This document shows positions 1 through 6,058 of a stretch of DNA of 6,468 nucleotides, piece after piece. A program made the position numbers and the translations under genes. The notes beneath the pieces are model-generated. The model made no database searches, had not been told where the DNA came from, and saw nothing but the letters and a program-made list of their open reading frames with translations. Location: assembly GCA_915069725.1 (NCBI GenBank), contig CAJZFF010000105.1, positions 1 through 6,468 of the forward strand, read 5' to 3'. The stretch's first letter is position 1. Each line of letters begins with the position of its first letter. Source of the DNA: an uncultured Actinomyces sp. GTDB lineage: Bacteria; Actinomycetota; Actinomycetes; Actinomycetales; Actinomycetaceae.

Positions 1-716
1 GCACCCTGCTGGGCAAGCGTCTCAACGACCTGGTGCGCGAGACCCTCGCCGACGTCGACGTCGTCGTCTTCTGCATCCCCGCCAACGAGAAGATCGGCCC
101 CGGCGACCGCTTCATCACCCGTGACCTCGCCGAGCTGCGCACCCCCGTGGTCGCCGTCGTCACCAAGGCCGACACCGTCACCCGAGAGGCCCTGGCCGCC
201 CAGCTCCTGGCTGTCAGCGAGTTGGGGGAGTGGGCCGACATCGTCCCGGTATCAGCCCAGCGCAACGAGCAGATCGACGTCCTGGAGGAGGTCCTTCTCA
301 AGTACATGCCCCTGTCCCCGCCGCTGTACCCCACCGGTGAGATCACCGACGAGCCCCAGCAGGTCATGATCGCCGAGCTCGTGCGCGAGGCCGCCCTGGA
401 GGGCGTGCGCGACGAGCTGCCCCACTCCCTGGCCGTCGTCGTCGACGAGATCGCCGACCCCGACGACGAGCGCGAGGTCGGCCATATCAAGGGCGCCGGA
501 GGCCGCCTCCAGGTGCGTGTGAGCCTCGTCGTCGAACGCGACTCCCAGAAGGCCATCATCATCGGCAAGGGCGGACGGCGCCTCAAGGAGGTGGGCGTCA
601 CCGCCCGCAAGGGCATTGAGCAGCTGCTGGGGCGCAAGGTCTACCTCGACCTGCACGTGCGCACCGCCAAGGACTGGCAGTCCGACCCCAAGGCCCTGGC
701 CCGCCTCGGCTTCTGA
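1..716 (+). CDS. era: GTPase Era, 5'-truncated by the window edge
   Basis: Era is a GTPase that binds 16S rRNA near its 3' end and helps mature the 30S ribosomal subunit. The reading frame enters the window open (first full codon at 3) and gives 237 visible residues of a protein usually near 300. The missing N-terminus should hold the P-loop and the DxPG motif. What is visible: the G4 motif TKAD (visible residues 54-57, the family's NKxD with Thr for Asn), the G5 motif SAQ (84-86), and a C-terminal KH RNA-binding domain whose GxxG loop is GKGG (188-191). The C-terminus (LHVRTAKDWQ, then ending in RLGF) is the typical Era ending. The internal GTG at 33 is not the true start, because family sequence (LLGKRLND) continues upstream of it. 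A hairpin follows the stop directly, and putA starts 156 bases later, so co-transcription is doubtful. Confidence 0.97.
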   Translation, partial: TLLGKRLNDLVRETLADVDVVVFCIPANEKIGPGDRFITRDLAELRTPVVAVVTKADTVTREALAAQLLAVSELGEWADIVPVSAQRNEQIDVLEEVLLKYMPLSPPLYPTGEITDEPQQVMIAELVREAALEGVRDELPHSLAVVVDEIADPDDEREVGHIKGAGGRLQVRVSLVVERDSQKAIIIGKGGRRLKEVGVTARKGIEQLLGRKVYLDLHVRTAKDWQSDPKALARLGF

Positions 717-752
717 GCCGCCCCACGCAGTCAACGCAGCGGTGCGGGCGGC
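717..752 (+). terminator. Hairpin immediately after era, possible terminator
   Basis: A perfect 7-bp inverted repeat, GCCGCCC (717-723) and GGGCGGC (746-752), begins on the base after the era stop codon. Inside it, CAC (724-726) can pair with GTG (742-744) if C745 is bulged, leaving a 15-base loop. There is no T run after it, so it is not a canonical intrinsic terminator, although U-poor terminators are common in high-GC actinobacteria. Its position and stability make an era terminator the simplest reading. Confidence 0.35.
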
Positions 753-770
753 ATCTAGGACCAAGGGAAC

Positions 771-800
771 TTGCGACACCTTCAGACTCAGGGCTCGAAT
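771..800 (+). promoter_or_regulatory. Weak sigma70-like promoter candidate for putA
   Basis: TTGCGA (771-776) matches four of six bases of a -35 box. TCGAAT (795-800) matches four of six of a -10 box, with an 18-base spacer. This is the best pair I found in the gap, and it would give a leader of roughly 65 bases. Matches this loose arise by chance in GC-rich DNA, so it is only a candidate. Confidence 0.2.
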
Positions 801-838
801 CAGTCGCGCACAAGGGGTGCCGTAGCGCAAACTTGGAT

Positions 839-858
839 GGTCCGATGTCATATCGACC
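839..858 (+). repeat. Small hairpin abutting the putA ribosome binding site
   Basis: GGT (839-841) pairs with ACC (856-858) and CGAT (843-846) with ATCG (852-855). C842 is bulged and GTCAT (847-851) is the loop. The stem ends two bases before the putA Shine-Dalgarno sequence. It could be a protein-binding palindrome or an mRNA structure that affects ribosome access. It is short enough to be chance. Confidence 0.3.
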
Positions 859-859
859 T

Positions 860-864
860 GGAGG
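860..864 (+). promoter_or_regulatory. Ribosome binding site that fixes the putA start
   Basis: GGAGG lies eight bases upstream of the ATG at 873, an ideal spacing. The in-frame alternatives, TTG at 771 and ATG at 837, have no comparable site ahead of them, and the residues they would add do not look like PutA. The ATG at 873 is therefore the chosen start. Confidence 0.75.
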
Positions 865-872
865 CCAAACGC

Positions 873-3800
873 ATGACGAACAACGCCGTTCCCAGTCCGC
901 CCCGCACCGACGCAGGCAACGCAGGACGTCGCTGCCCCGACGACCTGTGGGCGCTGGGCGAGAAAGCTGTCGCCCGAGCACGCCGGTGGGCTGACGAGTC
1001 GGCATCTGAGCCGGTACCGCGCTCAGCCAAGCTCCTCTCCCGCATCCTCTCCGACCCTGAGGGCCTGACCTTCACCACCCGCTTCGTCGACGACGTCGTG
1101 CGTCCCACCGACCTCGACGTCGCCAGCACCGCCCTCAAGCGCCTGTCGGCAGGGCGCACCGACTTTCTGCCTCCCTCCCTGGCCGGAGCCATGGGGCTGG
1201 GCTCGGCCGCCTCCCGCCTCGCCCCGCGCACCGTCACCGCGGTCGCCCGGCGAGTCTTCCGGGAGATCGTCGGCGACCTCGTCGTCGACGCCACCGACAA
1301 GGGACTCGGGCCCGCCCTCGCTCGCCTGCGCAAGGGCGGCAACCGCCTCAACGTCAACCTCCTGGGCGAGGCCGTCCTGGGGGAGAAGGAGGCCTCCCGC
1401 CGTCTGGCCGAGGTCTCCCGCCTGGTCACCCGCGAGGACGTCGACTACGTCTCGGTCAAGGTCTCCGCCGTCACCGGCCCCCACAACCCCTGGGGCTTCG
1501 AGGAAGTCGTCGCCCACGGCGTCCAGGCCCTCCTGCCGCTCTACCGCCTGGCCCGCGACCACGGCACCTTCCTCAACCTGGACATGGAGGACTACAAGGA
1601 TCTCGACCTGACCATCGCGGTCTTCACCGCGATCCTCGACCAGGAGGACATGCGCGGCTACGAGGCCGGAATCGTCCTGCAGGCCTACCTGCCCGACTCC
1701 CTGGGCGCCATGCAGCGCCTCCAGGAGTGGGCCGCCCAGCGTGTCGCCTCCGGCGGCTCGCGCGTCAAGGTCCGCATCGTCAAGGGCGCCAACCTGTCCA
1801 TGGAGAAGGTCGACGCCGAGATCCACGGCTGGGAGCTGACCACCTGGCCCTCCAAGCAGGCCACGGACACCAACTACAAGCGCATGCTCTCCTGGGCGAT
1901 GACGCCCGAGCGCACCCGCAACATCCGCCTGGGCGTGGCGGGCCAGAACCTCTTCGACATCGCCTTCGCCTTCGAGCTGCGCGCCGCACGCGGCGTTGAG
2001 GACAGCGTCGAGTTCGAGATGCTCTCCGGCATGGCCACCGGCATCCAGGAGGTCGTGCGCCGCGACACCGGTCACCTCCTGCTGTACGTGCCCGTCGTCG
2101 ACCCCCACGAGTTCGACGTCGCCATCTCCTACCTGGTGCGCCGCCTGGAGGAGAACGCGGCGCCGGAGAACTTCATGTCCGGGGTCTTCGACCTGGCCAG
2201 CAACGAGCAGGTCTTCGACCGCGAGCGCGACCGCTTCCTGGCGGCCCTGTCCGACCTCGACCCGGACGCCCCGGTTCCGGTGCCCAACCGCACCCAGAAC
2301 CGGCTCGCCGAGCGGGAGGCGGGCATCCCCGAGGAGACCGGCACGGTGGCCGAGCGCGCCAGGAGGTCCTTCGTCTCCGAGTCCGACTCCGACCCGGCCC
2401 TGGCCGCCAACCGCCAGTGGGCCCGGGACATCGCTGCCGCCATCCCGGGCTCCACGCGGGGCGTGGCCGAGGTGGAGGCCGGCGCCGCCCGCCTGGCCAC
2501 GAACGCCGATGTGGACTCCCTGGTGGCCTCAACGGCCGAGGCCGCAGGCGTCTGGCAGTCCCTGGACCCGGCCGAGCGTGCCGCCGCCCTGCACCGTGTC
2601 GGTGACGTCCTGGCCGCCCGGCGCGCCGAGCTCATCGAGGTCGCCGGCTCCGAGGCCGGCAAGACCATCGACCAGTCCGACCCCGAGGTCAGTGAGGCCA
2701 TCGACTTCTGCCACCACTACGCCGAGTCCTCGCTGCTCCTGCACGACCCGGAGTACATGGTCGGGGCCCGCTTCGCCCCGGTGGACGTCACCGTGGTCGC
2801 CTCGCCCTGGAACTTCCCGGTGGCGATCCCCACCGGGGGAGTGGCCGCGGCCTTGGCGGCCGGCAGCGCCGTCATCCTCAAGCCCGCCCCGCCGGCCCGA
2901 CGCTGCGCGGCCGAGCTCGTGCGCGCCTTCCACGACGCCGGGATCCCCGAGGATCTCGTGGTGCTCGCCCCGCTGGAGGACGGGGAGGTCTCACGCCACC
3001 TGGTGACCCACAAGGACGTCGACCGCGTGGTCCTCACCGGCTCCTACGACACGGCGCGCCTCTTCCGCTCCTGGAAGCCGGACATGCACCTGCTGGGGGA
3101 GACCAGCGGCAAGAACGCCATCATCGTCACCCCCTCGGCCGACCCCGACATCGCCGTGCGCGACGCCGTCTACTCGGCCTTCGCCCACGCCGGCCAGAAG
3201 TGCTCGGCCTCCTCCCTGCTGGTCCTGGTCTCCTCGGCCGGCAAGTCCGAGCGCATCGCCCGCCAGCTCGTGGACGCCACCGCCTCCCTGCGGGTCAGGC
3301 TCCCGCTGTCGCTGGACTCCCAGATGGGGCCCGTCGTCGTGCCCGATGACGAGAAGGCCGTGCGCGGCCTGACCACCTTGGGGGTCGGTGAGCACTGGGT
3401 CCTCAAGCCCCGCTACCTCGGTGACGGCCTGTGGACCCCGGGTATCCGTGCCGGGGTCGTGCCCGGCAGCGAGTTCCACCTCACCGAGTACTTCGCGCCC
3501 GTCATCGGCATCATGCGGGTCGACACGCTCGAGGAGGCCATCGAGGCGGTCAACGCCGTCGACTACGGGCTCACCTCCGGGCTCCAGACCCTCGACGCGG
3601 CCGAGCTGGCCGTCTGGCTCGACTCGATCCAGGCCGGCAACATCTACGTCAACCGTGGTATCACCGGGGCCATCGTGCGCCGCCAGCCCTTCGGCGGCTG
3701 GAAGCGCTCGGCCATCGGCTCGACGACGAAGGCCGGCGGCCCCTCGTACTTGCTGGGACTGGGGGACGTGGAGCCCGCAGACGGCCAGGACGTGAAGGGA

Positions 3801-4445
3801 CTGGCGGACCAGGGCACTGCGGCGCTGGACCCGCGCGTGGCGAGCCTGTGCGATGCCGTCAGCGGCCAGCTGGACGAGGCCGATCTGGCCGGGCTGCGTC
3901 ACGCCCTGGTGGCCGACGCCTCCGCCTGGAGGAGCGCCTACGGCGTCAACCGCGACGTCACGGCACTGGCCTGCGAGCGCAACGTCCTGCGCTACCGGCC
4001 CACTGACGTGCTCGTGCGCGCCGGGGCGGGAACCGAGCTGGCCGATGTCGTGCGCGTCATGGCTGCCGGTGTGCGGGCCGGTGGCTTCGTCAGCCTGTCC
4101 GTGGCCGACCGTCTGCCCCAGCCGTTGCAGAACGCGCTGCTGGCCGCCGGCGTCCAGGTGGCGGTCGAGGACCAGGGGGCCTGGGACGCCCGCCTGGCCG
4201 AGCTCGCCGCCTCCGGCGGGCTGGGAACGCGCGTGCGCATCCTCGGTCCGCGTGAGGAGACCTCCGCGGCCCGCTGGAGCCACGCCAGCCGGGTGACCGG
4301 CGGAAGCCCCGACATCGCCCTGTACACGGGGGCCGTGACGGCCTGCCCGCACTCCGAGCTGCTGCCCTTCCTGCGCGAGCAGGCAGTGGCCATCACCAAC
4401 CACCGCTTCGGCACCCCGCTGGACCTGGCCGAAGGCCTCCTGTAG
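873..4445 (+). CDS. putA: Bifunctional PutA: proline dehydrogenase / L-glutamate gamma-semialdehyde dehydrogenase
   Basis: PutA oxidises proline to pyrroline-5-carboxylate with FAD, passing electrons to the quinone pool, then oxidises glutamate semialdehyde to glutamate with NAD+. The product is 1190 residues. The proline dehydrogenase domain spans roughly 90-440: VSVKVSA with Lys196, LNLDMED with Asp237, VKGANL (303-308), GQNLFD (357-362), EFEMLSGM (380-387), and YLVRRLEEN (420-428), whose Arg423/Arg424 correspond to the proline-carboxylate-binding pair. The aldehyde dehydrogenase domain spans about 545-965: PWNFP with Asn647, GETSGKN with Glu743, GQKCSA with catalytic Cys777, EYFAP (872-876) and the PFGGWKRS segment. 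A further C-terminal domain (about 970-1190) ends in REQAVAITNHRFG (1168-1180), resembling the C-terminal domain of long PutAs. The N-terminus lacks a ribbon-helix-helix DNA-binding domain, so this PutA should not repress its own gene as the E. coli protein (1320 residues) does. All catalytic motifs are intact and there is no frameshift. No proline permease or regulator gene is adjacent. Confidence 0.97.
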   Translation: MTNNAVPSPPRTDAGNAGRRCPDDLWALGEKAVARARRWADESASEPVPRSAKLLSRILSDPEGLTFTTRFVDDVVRPTDLDVASTALKRLSAGRTDFLPPSLAGAMGLGSAASRLAPRTVTAVARRVFREIVGDLVVDATDKGLGPALARLRKGGNRLNVNLLGEAVLGEKEASRRLAEVSRLVTREDVDYVSVKVSAVTGPHNPWGFEEVVAHGVQALLPLYRLARDHGTFLNLDMEDYKDLDLTIAVFTAILDQEDMRGYEAGIVLQAYLPDSLGAMQRLQEWAAQRVASGGSRVKVRIVKGANLSMEKVDAEIHGWELTTWPSKQATDTNYKRMLSWAMTPERTRNIRLGVAGQNLFDIAFAFELRAARGVEDSVEFEMLSGMATGIQEVVRRDTGHLLLYVPVVDPHEFDVAISYLVRRLEENAAPENFMSGVFDLASNEQVFDRERDRFLAALSDLDPDAPVPVPNRTQNRLAEREAGIPEETGTVAERARRSFVSESDSDPALAANRQWARDIAAAIPGSTRGVAEVEAGAARLATNADVDSLVASTAEAAGVWQSLDPAERAAALHRVGDVLAARRAELIEVAGSEAGKTIDQSDPEVSEAIDFCHHYAESSLLLHDPEYMVGARFAPVDVTVVASPWNFPVAIPTGGVAAALAAGSAVILKPAPPARRCAAELVRAFHDAGIPEDLVVLAPLEDGEVSRHLVTHKDVDRVVLTGSYDTARLFRSWKPDMHLLGETSGKNAIIVTPSADPDIAVRDAVYSAFAHAGQKCSASSLLVLVSSAGKSERIARQLVDATASLRVRLPLSLDSQMGPVVVPDDEKAVRGLTTLGVGEHWVLKPRYLGDGLWTPGIRAGVVPGSEFHLTEYFAPVIGIMRVDTLEEAIEAVNAVDYGLTSGLQTLDAAELAVWLDSIQAGNIYVNRGITGAIVRRQPFGGWKRSAIGSTTKAGGPSYLLGLGDVEPADGQDVKGLADQGTAALDPRVASLCDAVSGQLDEADLAGLRHALVADASAWRSAYGVNRDVTALACERNVLRYRPTDVLVRAGAGTELADVVRVMAAGVRAGGFVSLSVADRLPQPLQNALLAAGVQVAVEDQGAWDARLAELAASGGLGTRVRILGPREETSAARWSHASRVTGGSPDIALYTGAVTACPHSELLPFLREQAVAITNHRFGTPLDLAEGLL

Positions 4446-4501
4446 GTCGGGCGGCGCATCAGCGCGGGATCGGAACCGAGTGGTAGAGCCAGTCACCGTG
4501 T

Positions 4502-4530
4502 GGTGCCCTCCCCGGAACGGAAGGGGCGCC
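4502..4530 (+). terminator. Hairpin downstream of putA, possible terminator
   Basis: GGTGCCCT (4502-4509) pairs with GGGGCGCC (4523-4530), with two G-T wobbles. The helix continues past a CC/AA internal loop with CC (4512-4513) against GG (4519-4520) and a five-base loop. It starts 57 bases after the putA stop in a convergent gap, where a terminator is expected. There is no T run behind it, so confidence is limited. Confidence 0.35.
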
Positions 4531-4658
4531 GCACGGCTCCGCTGGACACGCTGCTCTCCGGGCACCGGTGGACTCGCGCCAGCAGACCTCGCAGGATGCC
4601 ATCACTCATCACGTAGTCAGGACACTCGTCTCACAACGGATCAGGTGGACGAGATAGG

Positions 4659-4680
4659 CGCGGGACTCATGCGTCCTGCG
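4659..4680 (+). terminator. Eight-bp hairpin over the 3' end of the efflux pseudogene
   Basis: CGCGGGAC (4659-4666) pairs with GTCCTGCG (4673-4680) around a six-base loop that contains the stop codon of the minus-strand transporter gene (4667-4669). On the plus-strand transcript all eight pairs form, one as a G-U wobble (4662 with 4677). On the minus-strand transcript that position becomes a C-A mismatch. It would therefore work better against read-through from putA than for the transporter itself. There is no T run on either side. Confidence 0.3.
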
Positions 4681-5927
4681 GTAACGCCTTGGTGCGATCG
4701 GGCATGGTCACTGAGGCGAGTCCGGCGAGTCCGTATGCCACGATAGGCACCCACAGGGCGGTTGTGACGGCGTCGCGAGCATCGGCCGTGTCCTGAAGGA
4801 TGCCGAAGAACATTGTCCCGGCAAGAGCGACTCCGAGCACCATGCCGACCTGACCGAAGGTGGTCAGGGTGCCGGATGCCGCTCCGGCGTCCTGGGTGGG
4901 CACCGACTCAAGCGTGATACTCGTGAGCGGCATGATGAGGGTCATCAGCCCGGCACCTGTCAGTGCCAGCGGGGCGGTGAGGTCCCAGCCCGTCAGGGAT
5001 GCTCCGGCGGTCCAGATCGTCCACAAGACCCAGGTCAGCGCAGCCGCCTGCACTATCCCGCCGAGCAGCACGGCCCACTTGCCGATCCGCCTCGTCGCGA
5101 GGATCGCCAGCGGCGTGGCCGCCATGGAGCCCAGCGCGAAAGGCAGAAGCGTGAGCCCTGCCGCCAATGCGGTGAAGCCGAGTGCGCTCTGAACGTAGTA
5201 CAGCAGGATGAGCACGTACCCGCCGTTGCCGATCGACGAGAGCACCTGCACCAGCTGTCCGCTCGCAAAGCCTCGGTCGCGAAACAGCGGGAGTGGCAGC
5301 AACGGGGATCCGTGAGCCTTGAGCATGCGCCTCTGCTGCCACACGAAGGCGGCGATGATAAAGGGCGCCGTCGTCAGCATGGCCCAGATCCACCATGCCC
5401 ACCCCGCGGCGCGGCCGTCGGTGAGCGGGAAGACGACCAGGAAGACACCGAGACCACCCAGCAGCACCCCGACCAGATCGGGCCTGAGCGGATGCTCCGA
5501 CACAGGGGCGCGCTCCTCCGGTGCGAACATCACCTGCACCGGAGAGTACCTGGGGCACCATGATCCCTGCGAACCCGCCCTGAAGCACGCGGGCGGCGAC
5601 GAGCAGGTCGCCTGTCTGCGACAGCGCTGCCCCGAGGGAGGCGAGGGTGAATCCCACGATCCCGATCACGAAGATGCGCCGGTGCCCGAAGATGTCGCCC
5701 AGTCTCCCGCCCGTGATGAGTAGCGTCGCGAACGCGATGACGTAACCGGCGAGAGTCCACTCCAGCTGCTCCGGTGTCGCATTGAGGTCCTTGCCGATCG
5801 TTGGCAGTGCGACGTTGGTGATCGTTGAGTCCATCAGGTCCATGAACGTCGCCACCATGAGCACGGTGGTGGCGACGGTGCGTGACCTTGTGGCGCCTCG
5901 GTCCTGGGATCGTTCCTCGTTCTTCAT
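4667..5927 (-). pseudogene. Broken DHA2-family (14-helix) MFS drug efflux transporter
   Basis: Intact members export drugs or cationic dyes across the membrane in exchange for protons. The ATG at 5927-5925 has a ribosome binding site. The first 129 codons are good family sequence: helix 1 with DSTITNVALP (33-42), motif A GGRLGDIFGHRR (73-84), RVLQGG (113-118) and GIMVPQVLS (121-129). After Ser129 the frame changes: family sequence resumes as VQVMFAPEER one base over (from 5539) and continues to the stop at 4669-4667. Within that second part, APEER runs straight into APVSEHPLRPD, which in this family follows helix 6. About 60 residues seem to be missing, covering helices 5-6 and motif C (GPxxGG). 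Helices 7-14 then look intact, with long hydrophobic segments and a short charged tail ending in PQDA. Total coding potential is about 420 codons against roughly 470-530 in the family. If translated, the first frame gives 129 native residues followed by Arg-rich out-of-frame sequence. A sequencing error could explain the frameshift but not easily the deletion. Confidence 0.85.
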
Positions 5928-5934
5928 GCTCTTG

Positions 5935-5941
5935 CCCTCTC
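5935..5941 (-). promoter_or_regulatory. Ribosome binding site of the efflux gene
   Basis: On the minus strand GAGAGGG lies seven bases before the ATG at 5927 (its GAGG core, 5939-5936, is eight bases away). This supports that start and shows that the translation signal of the broken gene is still present. Confidence 0.55.
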
Positions 5942-5954
5942 ATGACTCCAAGAT

Positions 5955-5969
5955 GTGTACGCCGTACAC
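5955..5969. promoter_or_regulatory. Operator 1: perfect 15-bp palindrome, probable TetR site
   Basis: GTGTACG (5955-5961) and CGTACAC (5963-5969) are perfect inverted arms around a central C. The site lies 28 bases upstream of the transporter start codon, in the gap between a divergent TetR gene and a transporter, where such repressors bind as dimers. A second, related palindrome lies 24 bp away centre to centre. The binding protein is inferred from position. Confidence 0.65.
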
Positions 5970-5978
5970 GTCGATCGT

Positions 5979-5993
5979 GAGTACACTGTACGC
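5979..5993. promoter_or_regulatory. Operator 2: imperfect 15-bp palindrome related to operator 1
   Basis: GAGTACA (5979-5985) and TGTACGC (5987-5993) are inverted arms with one mismatched pair around a central C. It matches operator 1 at 11 of 15 positions, including GTAC in each half. It contains -10-like hexamers on both strands (TACACT 5982-5987 plus; TACAGT minus), although I see no convincing -35 boxes. It lies 66 bases before the TetR start, placed to control both divergent promoters. Confidence 0.55.
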
Positions 5994-6045
5994 ATGTGTC
6001 GTAGTCGACGCAATCCGGTCCCCGGCGCAACGGCGAGGAGAGAAG

Positions 6046-6050
6046 AGGAG
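6046..6050 (+). promoter_or_regulatory. Ribosome binding site of the TetR gene
   Basis: AGGAG lies eight bases before the ATG at 6059, within a purine-rich run (6035-6055) that holds a second GAGGAG. A GTG sits directly before the ATG in the same frame, and the spacing favours the ATG. Confidence 0.65.
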
Positions 6051-6058
6051 AGAAAGTG

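Noticed and set aside
771..872. An upstream putA start (TTG at 771 or ATG at 837)
   Set aside because: Neither has a ribosome binding site, while the ATG at 873 has GGAGG at ideal spacing.
2991..4565. Long minus-strand open frames opposite putA (here 524 residues; also 1023-2108 and others)
   Set aside because: They are antisense shadows caused by strong GC3 bias, with low-complexity Gly/Asp/Val-rich translations and no family features. putA is unambiguous on the other strand.
4446..4666. tRNA gene, att site or insertion-sequence remnant in the convergent gap
   Set aside because: I found no cloverleaf, T-loop sequence, terminal inverted repeats or transposase fragment, only two hairpins.
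4480..4746. An 88-residue plus-strand open frame between putA and the transporter
   Set aside because: It has no ribosome binding site, no recognisable motif, overlaps the transporter's end and includes the hairpin regions. It reads as chance coding in GC-rich DNA.
5537..5545. Programmed ribosomal frameshift joining the two transporter frames
   Set aside because: There is no slippery heptamer or clear stimulating structure, no such mechanism is known to me for DHA2 transporters, and the joined product would still lack helices 5-6.
4908..5927. A single 339-residue minus-strand protein
   Set aside because: Only the first 129 residues resemble a transporter. The rest is Arg/Ala/Gly-rich sequence without membrane helices, read out of frame across the region whose family-like frame ends at 4667.
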